Assembly (NCBI GenBank): GCA_047495785.1
Contig: JBLDXI010000010.1
Span: 2,046,001 to 2,110,000 of the forward strand
DNA: 64,000 bases
DNA from: Lepidodermella squamata
Taxonomy: Eukaryota; Gastrotricha
Reading direction: 5' to 3'
The notes under the pieces are model-generated. The model was not told the origin of the DNA and did not search any database. It saw only the letters and a program-made list of their open reading frames with translations. Below are positions 20,694 through 30,476 of this stretch, one piece after another. Position 1 is the stretch's first letter; each line of letters starts with the position of its first letter. A program made the position numbers and the translations under genes.

Positions 20694-21115
20694 CTCGATT
20701 AATCTAACTAAAGCTAAGCACCTTAATACTGTGATTTTTATTGCCAGTTGTATTAATTACCAAATAAACGCATCAAATTTGAGATCGAAACCGCAAATTG
20801 TAATGTTAAAACTTTAAAATGGCTTCTAGAATGAATATGTTCCTGCATGTGTGCACAAAATAACGAATTCCTAGAAATTGCTGGTAGACATGCTATGCCA
20901 AGCAGTCGCTTTTCAGGGCAAAGTTGTCAAACGGAATCGGCGGTTAAGGAATAATGTTTTCTGCCTCGGGGCGTAGTCGACTTGGTTGCCACCCTGTGTT
21001 TCGTGTTAATCACCATACGAAACCATAGAGCTTCTGCAGTGCTACCGCTCAAGGCCCGCCCTGTTGTAGTCTTATCAAAAACAGGCGTGCCCATAAAGTC
21101 ACGATAACGAGACGA

Positions 21116-21122
21116 TATATAA
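21116..21122 (+). promoter_or_regulatory. TATA box of arrestin 3
   Basis: TATATAA lies about 80 nt before the ATG at 21201, a spacing similar to that of arrestin 1. Confidence 0.5.
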
Positions 21123-21200
21123 CACGAAGAAACCACTTGAGCATAATAAATCCATCTAATTCTCTCACACAGCATTCTAGAATATTGCAATATTAAAGAC

Positions 21201-22229
21201 ATGGCTCTCAAGTCTATCAACCTTAGTATCGCAAAGCAGGTCTACCAACCTGGTGAGGTTGTTTCCGGCATCTGTACCTACGATATCAAACAATCTAAGC
21301 AACAAAACAGTCCTTTCGTCCTTATAATTCGCCTACAAGGTGTGGCTAATGTTGAATGGAAAGACTCGAGCAAAAAATCGCCGAAAGAAACTGGTGGCAG
21401 CAAGGTGAAGTCATCGAAGCGTGTCCTAATTGAAACCGAGCAGCGAGTCACTCTATCAGACGCCGTTCACCTCAAACCCGGGCGCCATGAGTTACCTTTC
21501 GCGTTCCAACTCATGCAAAACGGCTTGAAAACAAGTTTCGAAGGCAAATTTGGCCACATTCGTTACTTTTTGACCGCTGGAGTTGAGGGAATGAAGCAGA
21601 AAGCTGGTCCGCTACAGTTCCAGATGATTGAGCACGTTCCGGTTGATTTTCCAGAGCAATTGCTACCGGTGAAATCAGCAGTGGCGAAGAAACTCGGCTT
21701 TCTCTTCGCGAAATTCGGCCGCCTATCGATCACTGCCTACAGCAATCACGGGGCTTACTACTGCTTTGGCGAAAGCATCTACATCACAGCAGAATTCAAC
21801 AACCAGTCAAGCAGAAAGGTTAAACCTTACGCTAAATTGGTTCAATCCATAACTTTCCGGGCTGATGGAGGTGGCGAAAAAGTTGTGAAGCAAGTCACGA
21901 ACCTAGTTCCGTTAGCTAAGTTGGAAAATCAAAGCCAGGGTGGCTCAGTTAGCTGGAACGAGTTAGGATTCCGCCTACCTCAAACTTTGCCTACGCTACA
22001 TTCCGAAACAATCAGCGTGACGTATCATTTGGAGGTTGGTATGTCTGTTTCTATGGCGAGTGATGTGAAAGTGAATTTGCCGGTCACACTTGGCACTGTT
22101 CCAAGAGGTGGAGTGAGCGCAACTGCTGGTGTCTGCAACCAGGTTAATATCTATCCGCAACTGCCATCGGTTTGCTACGTCTTTGCCGATGAAATTGAAC
22201 AACAAGCACTTGTAGCTCAACGAGCTTAG
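21201..22229 (+). CDS. Alpha-arrestin 3 (divergent, no PPxY)
   Basis: An intronless 342-residue member of the tandem. It shares LKSINLSIAKQVYQPGEVV, LKTSFEGKFGHIRYFL, GAYYCFGESIYITAEF and NQSSRKVKPYAKLVQ with the other two copies, so both arrestin folds are complete. The C-terminus is different and has no PPxY motif, so direct Nedd4-ligase recruitment is not expected. This suggests a changed role after duplication. An AATAAAA signal follows at about 22262 and overlaps the 3' end of a convergent minus-strand gene. Confidence 0.88.
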   Translation: MALKSINLSIAKQVYQPGEVVSGICTYDIKQSKQQNSPFVLIIRLQGVANVEWKDSSKKSPKETGGSKVKSSKRVLIETEQRVTLSDAVHLKPGRHELPFAFQLMQNGLKTSFEGKFGHIRYFLTAGVEGMKQKAGPLQFQMIEHVPVDFPEQLLPVKSAVAKKLGFLFAKFGRLSITAYSNHGAYYCFGESIYITAEFNNQSSRKVKPYAKLVQSITFRADGGGEKVVKQVTNLVPLAKLENQSQGGSVSWNELGFRLPQTLPTLHSETISVTYHLEVGMSVSMASDVKVNLPVTLGTVPRGGVSATAGVCNQVNIYPQLPSVCYVFADEIEQQALVAQRA

Positions 22230-22303
22230 ACAATTGATTGATTCCTGAATTTCTAAAGCCAATAAAATCGAGACTGTTTTTCAAAAAGCTGTTTTATTCA
22301 AAG

Positions 22304-22684
22304 TTAATAGTAGTAGCAGTACAGAACTCTAAAGCATGTAAAACGGCAGCAAACAGCTCGCCCAGGTAGGTTGACGATCCAGGAGCAACTGGTGCGCAAC
22401 CGACCGCCGCCAAGGCCGAGAAGGCCCTGTGGGAAGAAGGACCGATCGCTGTCTTCGGTATTTTCATCGAATTTAGCCTGCAGCTGGGCGAGGCGCGGGT
22501 CGTCCGGGTTGAATTGAGATTGCTGTTGTTGTTGTTGATTGCCGCCTGGCTGCTGGAACATTTGCGGCTGCTTACCGCCTTGGTGCTGAATGCCAAAATT
22601 ATGTCGGTTGTCGTAGGATCCATCTTGACCATCGCCGGTCGATATGAAGACAGCGCAGATGAGCAATAAATAATGATAGATCAT
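22304..22684 (-). CDS. Small secreted Gln-rich peptide (unknown)
   Basis: A 126-residue frame with a clean signal peptide (MIYHYLLLICAVFISTGDG). A low-complexity part follows (QQPGGNQQQQQQSQF), then DDPRLAQLQAKFDEN, a Gly/Leu stretch (FFPQGLLGLGGG) and a C-terminal end with three cysteines and several tyrosines. I do not recognise the family. It could be a neuropeptide or cuticle/mucus-type precursor; no clear dibasic cleavage series is seen. A minus-strand AATAAA lies at about 22296, just past the stop, so its 3' end overlaps that of arrestin 3 tail to tail. An undetected intron near the C-terminus is possible. Confidence 0.55.
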   Translation of the reverse strand: MIYHYLLLICAVFISTGDGQDGSYDNRHNFGIQHQGGKQPQMFQQPGGNQQQQQQSQFNPDDPRLAQLQAKFDENTEDSDRSFFPQGLLGLGGGRLRTSCSWIVNLPGRAVCCRFTCFRVLYCYYY

Positions 22685-23072
22685 GTTGGCAAAAACAAAC
22701 TCGTTGAAATGGTAATTTCGGCACTGACGCGATGTGCTTTATCTAGGGTTCACGAGTTGCGCAAATGCGAGCCTGAAAATTCGTAATAATTGAGCTCTTA
22801 CGCAATACATTTCACCGCTCTCATTGAAACAAAATTTACTTTTTATTCAAAATACAGATTTTCCCGATCTAAAATTGGCTGATAGGTAGCAGGAATAAAA
22901 CGCAAGAAATTAAACCGATTTTTATAAATAATTTTGTCAAATCATGATCACGTCGTGATCCCAAAATGAAATATGAAATGACAACTTAATACAAATCGCG
23001 CACTATATTATTATTATGGTGATTTCTTTGCGTTTTTAAATTCTTCATTAAAATTTAAAAAAATGTAAGGGT

Positions 23073-24108
23073 ACTTGGTGTCAGACTTTCGGTCTACTAC
23101 TTTTTGCATGCCAACACCAAGACCATACTTTCTGCTTGAAACTAAGACCAAGACCAAGACCGAAATTCCAAGTAGGTCTTTCGATCAAGACCAAAGACCG
23201 AAGACCGATAATTTCAATTACGCATGATTTCATGCTAAATTGTTCGCAATTTCTTCTATTCTGGAAAGTTCCCCTGTGATAGCCATCGGCCAGCAATGAT
23301 CAATCATTTAAAGGTTAAATAAAATTAGTTATTTACTGCCGCGCGCGATTGCATCTTAGTAGTTACGCATCTTACAAAGCTGACTGGCATCTTAAAACAA
23401 TTTTAACCGCACCATAACCGCGCAATTTTAACATCACACATGATTAAGCAAGAGATTAAGGCGTGGGTCAACAAGAGCGAACTGAGCTAAGCTGACACCA
23501 CCTAGTGACATTGCAAACAAATGGCTGAGGAGAGTCTAGTGAGTTCCGCACCCTAGTGAGTCAACTGAATTGGTTGCTGTTGACTTAAAAACTTAAAACT
23601 TGGACTCCAGCGACTAGACAGATTAAAATGTAAAATGCTCAATTTGATATTTATGGCTAGTGGCTATGCATATGTAAATTAGAAAGCAACTGGGGCTTTC
23701 CATCACTTTTTGAAGCGGCTTGTTGATGAAAGAGGCAAGAGGCAGCCATCTCACTGAACTCATAATTTCGACTTAATAATACCTAAGTTTCAGTATAGCC
23801 CAATAACTATTTTTGGACTTAAGAAGAAAATTGTTCCAATAAAGCATCCGACGAATGTTGACAAAAAATGTGCCCCTAAGGCTAATACAACAGATGCCTC
23901 ATTACATTTGATTTTTTCGCGTTTTCCGCGCAATCTCTTTCCCTTTGTGTAAAGTGGTTCTCTTGGTTTGGCAAATTCAAGACCATGAGACCGAAGACCA
24001 TACCAAATTAGCGGCAAGGTCTTAAAAAGACCGATACCGGAAAAATTGTATGGTCTTGGTATGGTCTTGGTCTCACTTCAAAGACCAGACCGAAAGTCTG
24101 CTTGGTGT
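23073..24108. mobile_element. Non-autonomous TIR element, ~1.04 kb
   Basis: The left end (TTGGTGTCAGACTTTCGGTC) is inverted at the right end (GACCGAAAGTCTGCTTGGTG). Sub-terminal GACCAAGACC-type repeats are dense inside both ends and depleted in the middle. No transposase frame is present. This is a MITE-like or Foldback-like element of unknown superfamily. Confidence 0.6.
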
Positions 24109-25628
24109 AATAAGTTCTTGAATTTTTCAGTTCTGATAATATTTGCGTATAAATTATTGAAATTTACTAAGGTTGAGGAATCGCCCACCTGTTTCAAATT
24201 TCAGAATTTTCTGAGCTATAGCTAATTTTTAACACTCGATCAACATGTTTTGTCCACATCTGCAATCAGCCCTCGTTACGCTGTGAGATAATACCCTAAT
24301 ATTAATATTTCCCACGGGCCATTTTCGGTCTAGCGGGCTATTAGGATCCACAAATTAGAGAAATATTCGAGTCACTCAGTTGTGATGTCCTTATCAGGTG
24401 AAAGTAAGGTGTGTCACGGCAATGAGATCGCCAGATTACTGTAGCCTGTGTCTTAAGCAAATTTCCTAGCGTACCTTTTTCGGTGTCTGTCAAATTATGC
24501 TTGTCTATTCAGCGTGATAGAGTTATCATCTACCGACATGTCCTTGCAATTTTCACTGGAAATAAGGAATTAGGATGCACCTATCCAGTTGGTACAACAT
24601 CGACGATGAGAGCTGATGTCAATACTGGGTCATCAACCATGCGTCACAAAACAAATTGCATTCGCGCTAATGGAATAATGAGAAGTGCCATAGGTTAAAC
24701 CAATTACTAGATGCTTTGCATAAAATTGACCTTGACTGATATTGTTGGCTCGAATCTGATATTAATTGATCCCTAGGAATGAAACGTAGGTTATGAGGCA
24801 ACCTCCAGAAATGTTTCGGGATTAACAATTGATGAACGATCGGACAATTGATTTTTCACAAGAGTGACGCACATTTATAACAGCGGAATGTCAATGGATT
24901 AAGGCCAGCCAATTAGGTCCAGTGGTATCTGTCTTAAGCTGATATCTCAATGTAACCATGTCTGTTTACGTCAAATTATGATGTCGTCAGTTCAACAAGA
25001 GGACATGTACGGTAGAAGATTAGATTAGTATCTAACCCTGGAAATCCAGCACCTAACGGTGTTAATACTGGGCCACGGCACCTCAAAATTGACGAAATTA
25101 AATTTATGGACGGTGCATATTTCATTTTATCCCGAGGACAAAACATCCGGAGATTCTGATTTTTCGTTGTACAACGTCACCGAGTTCTGTCTTAGTATCT
25201 TTTGATCGAATAACAAGAAAATTGAGCTTGTTATATATTGACAGGTGAGAGGCGTTTGAGTGGAAAATAACTTTATGTGTAAGTCATTGCGCACCTGTCA
25301 TCGAAAATATCTCAATTATCACATAATCCCATAGATAACGTCAACACCATATGTCATCATTTATTGAAGGTTAATTAGCTAATAGCAGAATAACAAAATC
25401 TGATGCGGAAAAAGTTGGGTATGAATTATTATTACACGTTGAATTTGCACGAATTTGAGAAGCCAGCAGTTTGAAAATAAAATACATACTTTTGGCGGAA
25501 AAACGTGGCATTATAACACACAACAAGTGACATATAATTATGATCGAATAAAAAATGATGAAGGGAGGGAAGTGTTGGCAATCGGGCCAGTAATTCCAAA
25601 TTGTGTTGCGGCAGTACCATTCGATGAC
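24109..25628. other. Intergenic
   Basis: About 1.5 kb of moderately AT-rich DNA with no supported coding region, RNA gene or obvious repeat. The far end holds the 3' UTR of the minus-strand homeobox gene. Confidence 0.4.
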
Positions 25629-26605
25629 TCATCCGCCTTGACTGTTCGAATGTTGGACGTGCTGCGATTGTTGTTGCTCCATTCTGCGCTGCCTTGCCCG
25701 CCGATTCTGGTACCAAACTTTCACCTGAAAATGTACCAAATCAATTGCTTTCTGGGGATTAGATAAAAGCCAACATATATCGGCATTCAAGCCATTCGAA
25801 AGTACGCATTGCTAAGTACCGTAGAACGGTAGAAAATGATAAGGGCTCAGGATTGCAATGTCGCTGCAAAAGGGATTGCTAAAGGGTACTGAGTAGGAAC
25901 CTCAAGACTTGAAGAGTGCCTGATCTAATGGTTTTAGGGGGTTCCCAAGTTTTAGGGAAGGTTTTACGTCATGAGTATCGATATCGGGATTTTTCGGGTT
26001 TATCGGTAATTTTAGTGAAAATTCGGAAATTTTACCTTTCTCTCGGATATGTTGAGAGTCTTTGCCAGATTGAACAGCTCTCGCGAGTTCAAATACGGCG
26101 ATCGTTTGAAGCTTTGCTCCAGTGATTCAGCCTGTGACGGCAACAGCGGGATCCTCGCTCTTCGGAATCGCCTACCAGACGGCGTTCGGCCCTGATCACT
26201 GACTGCCTCCTGGCTCGATTCGAAGGACACGTCACTTATCTGTCGGCTAGGGCTTTCCTCCTGCTTTCGCTCGGACGAAGACGTGTGATCGTTCGAATGC
26301 GATCGCCGTATCGAGCTGGACGTCGACTGTTCGCTGCTGCTTAGTAGCGGCACCGGTTGTGGTGCAATGAACTGCAGAGCTTTTTTTAGGATAAAAACCG
26401 GGTTTATGCAAAATATTTACAATGCTTTTCAAAGCGATGTTTAGGGCATGTTATGCTCGAAACGTCGTTTCTAGTTGTACACAAGCTAACTTTCGAAGGG
26501 GATCGGTAGTGGCGTAGCGGTAGTAGTAGCACTACCTTGGCCGATCATTCTCGCCAAAATTGCGGCTATCAACCCCGGAGAAGGGTTGGCATCAAACGGA
26601 TTCAT
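25629..26605 (-). CDS. Divergent homeobox transcription factor
   Basis: Exons 2 and 3 are secure. Exon 2 (about 26036-26371) ends with homeodomain helices 1-2 (RRARIPLLPSQAESLEQSF, SRELFNLAKTLNISERK). A GT-AG intron then leads to exon 3 (25629-25724), which starts VKVWYQNRRARQRRMEQ and stops after 31 residues. The intron falls at about homeodomain codon 44/45, a common site in ANTP/NK-class genes. The WYQNRR recognition helix (Tyr for the usual Phe) is unusual. The proposed first exon starts at ATG 26605 (MNPFDANPSPGLIAAILARM); its donor and the phase into exon 2 are not settled. The region before the homeodomain is Ser/Glu-rich. A nuclear DNA-binding regulator; the orthologue is not recognisable. 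Confidence 0.7.
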
Positions 26606-26792
26606 AAATAATGTCGATTGAGTGTTTAGTAACACAAATTGTGATAATGAGTAAATTCGCAAATTTCTCACCGTCTTGTCTCGCTGCGGTGACAGGTTTC
26701 GCAAAGGCGTGTTACTGTTATGTCAAAATTGAAAAATCAGCCGGTTAACACGTCAATTAGAGGCCCCGTGTTCGTGTGTGATTGACCCCGCT

Positions 26793-26800
26793 CTTTTATA
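26793..26800 (-). promoter_or_regulatory. TATA box of the divergent homeobox gene
   Basis: On the minus strand CTCTATAAAAGAGCGGGG contains a strong TATAAAAG. It lies about 190 nt upstream of the proposed ATG at 26605, so a 5' UTR of about 160 nt is implied. Confidence 0.5.
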
Positions 26801-26805
26801 GAGTG

Positions 26806-27956
26806 ATGCCTGTCAATTATTATCGGGCGCATGGTGCGTCGCAGACGATATCGGGACGCTTTTACGCCTGAGGGCATATTTAAATTAAGCAATATTTAGA
26901 TCTTGTTGTTGACTGTCACTTGGCGTTATGCTCCAAATGCTCACTTTCGATAATTTAATCTGAAAATTGCCAACAAAAAATGATCTAAGAATTCAATTAC
27001 AAAGGTCATCTTGTCTGTTGATTAAGTGCCAGATATAGCCTGCTCTACTTTATCGCCGATTTCGACAAAAATATGAGAATTTTCAAAAAGTGGCGCAAAT
27101 GATACGAAATTTTACAACGATCCGCGATTTCACCGAAAAAGATTGAAATTTCCCGAATTAACCTGATCGTAAATGCTTTGGTAATTATCGAGTATCGGTA
27201 CTTTTTACCAAATTTGGCTGGAGGTTAATTTTGCTCTTACGCCTTCGACAATTAAGATTCGCGCAAAAATCCCTAAATCCAAAGATTTCTGAATTTCCTA
27301 GAAATTCTGGAATTTTCGGACTGTGACCTAATTTTTGGACAATTATGATTTTCTGATACAGCGACCTCATGAATTTTTCCTGATTTTCCCTCGATAATTA
27401 TGTGATGAGAATTAAGGACAGGCTTATCAGGACACTTTTATTCTTTAATTTCAAAAGTTTGAGGCCTAATTATATTACAAAATTACCCAATTCTGCACCT
27501 GATGTTTTAGAAGATGCCCTATTTTTCAAACCTAATCAGAATTCAGCCTATTGTCCTACTGTTTAAAAAAAGAATTTGTAGGGGTTTTATCTATTTATTT
27601 TGGTTCCCGCTATCTTTGTTTTCATACTAAAGTATCATATGTTTAGTATGAAAACAGAAAAGGATATTTTCATGCGAACAAATTCAATTATTCAAATTGT
27701 TCACCTGCCAAGGCCAAGATGACCCTTACAGCAATCATTCATCGCCCATATGATTAGCACTTGCTTGACATTGAAGATTCGGTCATTTAAGTCCGCCTCT
27801 CATTTTCGAACCTGTTTAATAGTACCTATTTCCCCCGTGTATTCACGCCTACTTGATAACACCTTAATTCGATTTATTTCCTATCCTTTACCCAGTTGAT
27901 CTCCAATAGCCATCCTGATTTTTGCGATTTCATATGACCCTCGTGAAGCGTAACTG
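26806..27956. other. Intergenic, AT-rich
   Basis: No gene is supported. A perfect small palindrome (GTTTTCATACTAAA...TTTAGTATGAAAAC) lies at about 27617-27659; otherwise the DNA is unremarkable. Confidence 0.4.
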
Positions 27957-28322
27957 TTAGCCAATAACGTAACCGGGCTCGTTAGCTATTGTTATAGAGC
28001 GAAACGTAGTGTTAGTCTATATGCCTCCTACACTCATAGGTACTATTTATTTCACGGTATTTAACAATTATCATGATTCCCCGTTACTCTACCTAAATTC
28101 CCCATCATCTTCTGAACTCTTATTCCCAACAAAATATGATTGAGATCAGCTTGATTCCATCGTCCCGACCATGCGCCATCGATTCGCGCGCAGCGACACA
28201 TATTCTACAAGCCAACTTAGTGTTTACTCATGACTCTTTATCACTCGCGCTGACGTAGAGTTCGCACTTCTCACTCATGCATCATCTTCAGAGCCTCAAG
28301 CCTCAAGAGGCTAGAAGGCTTA
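27957..28322. repeat. Tandem-duplicated spacer, copy A
   Basis: About 360 bp that closely matches 28892-29235 in the same orientation (shared GGGCTCGTTAGCTATTGTTATAGAGCG, split here by one stated motif GGGCTCGTTAGC). Together with the adjoining peptide gene it forms a ~0.9 kb tandem unit. Confidence 0.75.
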
Positions 28323-28873
28323 CTACCAACATACACATTTGCCAAATTTAGAATAAGAGCTGCACTGCGCATAAATCAAAACACAAAATTTCATGAACCC
28401 GCCAATTAACGGTCGGGAACGTAATTGCAGGGAATAGCCATGTTCGCATTCCTTGTATTTCCAGTCAAAGCATTTGGAGGCACAATCTGCATCCGTTTGT
28501 ATTACAACTTTGTCACCTTGATGAGAAGTTGTGTTCTTGCCTTCGCCAAACGGACAAGGATAGAGAGGCATCAAGGGCGAGACGGTGGTGGACCCCGATG
28601 ACAGACCTTGAGGAAGAGAGAACAAATCAATGTAAATTATTATACGATGATAATCATATAAATAGTAATTATTAACGTTTTGTAGTCTCCTTATAAATGT
28701 CATAATTGTCCACAAAAATGTCAAAAGGCTTCTCCGTGGTGGACTTTGACAGACCTTGAGTAAGAGAGAACAAATCAGTTTTAATTTATAGAAAAAAAAC
28801 AAAACTTAATACCATCCGACAAGACAACTCCTATAGCTGCAGCCATGAAGACGAGACCGAATTTCGCGAGCAT
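28323..28873 (-). CDS. Secreted eight-cysteine peptide, copy 1
   Basis: Three exons (28813-28873, 28677-28754, 28323-28606) join in phase 1 to 140 residues. Exon 1 is the signal peptide (MLAKFGLVFMAAAIGVVLSD). Exon 2 is a symmetric 26-codon cassette beginning LSKSTTEKP. Exon 3 opens with the similar LSSGSTTVSP, so exons 2 and 3 start with a duplicated Ser/Thr-rich motif. The mature part holds eight Cys with the spacing C-xn-C-x3-C-x7-C-x20-C-x6-C-x8-C-x-C, ending KCVCW. I recognise no named family; disulfide-rich secreted defence, toxin-like or structural peptides share such traits. Paralogues lie at 29259-29755, 32769-32975 and 39777-40089. Confidence 0.7.
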
Positions 28874-28891
28874 TTTGAGGTGGTTTTTAAA

Positions 28892-29235
28892 TGTTAGCCA
28901 ATAACATATCCGGGCTCGTTAGCTATTGTTATAGAGCGAAACGTATTAGTCTATATGCCCCCTACACTCATAGGTACTATTTATTTCACGGTATTTAACA
29001 ATTATCATGATTCCCCGTTACTCTACCCAAATTCCCCGTCATCTTCTGAACTCTTATTCTCAATAAAATATGATTGAGATCAGCTTGATTTCATCGCCAT
29101 CGATTCGCGACACATATTGACAAGACTTCGAACAAGCCAACTCTCTGTTTATTCATGACTCCCATTTATCACTCGCGCTGACGTAGAGTTCGCATTTCTC
29201 TCTCATGCATCATCTTCAGAGGTGAGGAAGCCACG
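28892..29235. repeat. Tandem-duplicated spacer, copy B (upstream of peptide copy 1)
   Basis: The second copy of the spacer at 27957-28322, differing by scattered substitutions and short indels. It lies between peptide genes 1 and 2, so it is the promoter side of copy 1 and the 3' flank of copy 2. A similar piece also follows the decayed copy at about 32665-32770 (shared CTCGCGCTGACGTAGAG). Confidence 0.75.
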
Positions 29236-29258
29236 CCGTTTAAGGGTTTTAGGTTAAC

Positions 29259-29755
29259 TCAAGCACATAAACATTTGCCAGATATAAAATACATACGGCC
29301 GCATCCAAGTAAAACTTTAACACAGAGCTTGAACAAGGCAGTGCCTTGCCCCAACGAGGAGCATTTCTGGTATATCGATGTGTTGCAGTTGGTCAAACAA
29401 TCCGCAACCGTTTTCGGTTCTTTGTAACCTTTTATCCGCTTCTTTTCCAAGTCCGAGTCCCAAGGGCAATCGCGTGCGTTATGTGGGAGGGCGGTGGAAG
29501 TCGACAGACCTTAATGAAGAGAGAACAAAATGTAAATTATTATATTATGCGATGATTATAAATATATTAATTATTAACCAATTGCAGTCTGGTTGCTATT
29601 AAGGCTAGACTTCGTCGTGGCGGACTTTGGCAGACCTTGAGTAAGAGAGAACACATCAGTTTTAATTATAATGGAAAAGACGAAAGCCTAGTACCATCCG
29701 ACAATACAACAGCGATAGCTGCAGCCATGAAGACGAGACCGAGTTTTGCGAACAT
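29259..29755 (-). CDS. Secreted eight-cysteine peptide, copy 2
   Basis: Three exons (29695-29755, 29579-29635, 29259-29509), all phase 1, give 122 residues. Signal peptide MFAKLGLVFMAAAIAVVLSD; exon 2 is a symmetric 19-codon cassette (LPKSATTKS...); exon 3 opens LSTSTALP. The mature cysteines follow C-xn-C-x3-C-x7-C-x12-C-x6-C-x9-C-x-C, ending KCLCA. The x3, x7, x6 and CxC spacings equal those of copy 1, while the middle loop is shorter. Outside the cysteines the mature parts are strongly diverged although the signal exons are nearly identical, a pattern typical of fast-evolving secreted peptides. Function unknown. Confidence 0.7.
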
Positions 29756-29866
29756 GGTGACTTCTCAACAGTATGTAAACTTCAGTAGAATGAGAAAATT
29801 AACGCTAATGACAGAAAAACGGCACATTGGCACCTGAAGCCGACTGTTATTGTTGATATCGATAGA

Positions 29867-30031
29867 ATGTTCGCATATCAGCTGCGCCTCGTGACTATGC
29901 TGACGTCGTCACTGCCGGTGAGCTTCGCGGTTCAAGGCACCTATACCGCGGTGTTTTCAATCAGCTGCTCATCGCCATGCCAATGTCAGGAACCAGTGAG
30001 AAATTTAATTTCTATCAAGAAGAAAAATTAA
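29867..30031 (+). CDS. Small frame divergent from peptide copy 2 (duplicated with it)
   Basis: A 54-codon frame beginning MFAYQLRLVTMLTSSLPVSF, with a C-x3-C-x-C cluster in the middle (SCSSPCQC). It lies head to head with the peptide gene, 112 bp from its ATG. The same frame is present at 40201 beside peptide copy 3 with very few changes. It may be a micropeptide sharing a bidirectional promoter, or simply promoter DNA that happens to be open. Low confidence. Confidence 0.25.
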   Translation: MFAYQLRLVTMLTSSLPVSFAVQGTYTAVFSISCSSPCQCQEPVRNLISIKKKN

Positions 30032-30476
30032 GAAGAAAAGCAATCAAATAAACGAACAATCAACGAAAGAAAGTGGGGCAAGCGAGCACCCAACTTCCGC
30101 GACAACGGCCTTACGCATCTCTACAGCAACTCGAAAATGCGCATAAAACTTACGTGCTACCCTTCATCGAATTTGGTATGGTCCCGTACACGTTTGCGGC
30201 TTCAGAAAAAGTGTCCTCGAGAAACTTGGTAGCATAGATTTATTTATTTACGTTAGAATGGCGGAACCTTTGAAACCAATGGCGTGTGTTTTCTTATCCA
30301 CCCCGAATTTTCGGGTCGCCCACTTCTGACTACTTCTGAAGCTCATCTTGAAGTGAACATTTGTAGCTGTGTAGGAGACATTGCCCGAAAACCTCTGGTG
30401 TTTGCATCGAATAATCTGCCATCCACTTCTACGCCTGAGCTTCCTGAAATTCCGATGAAACTAAAGTTAGCCACTA

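Noticed and set aside
29346-29602. Plus-strand frames over peptide copy 2
   Set aside because: Antisense to the eight-cysteine exon and intron; no independent support.
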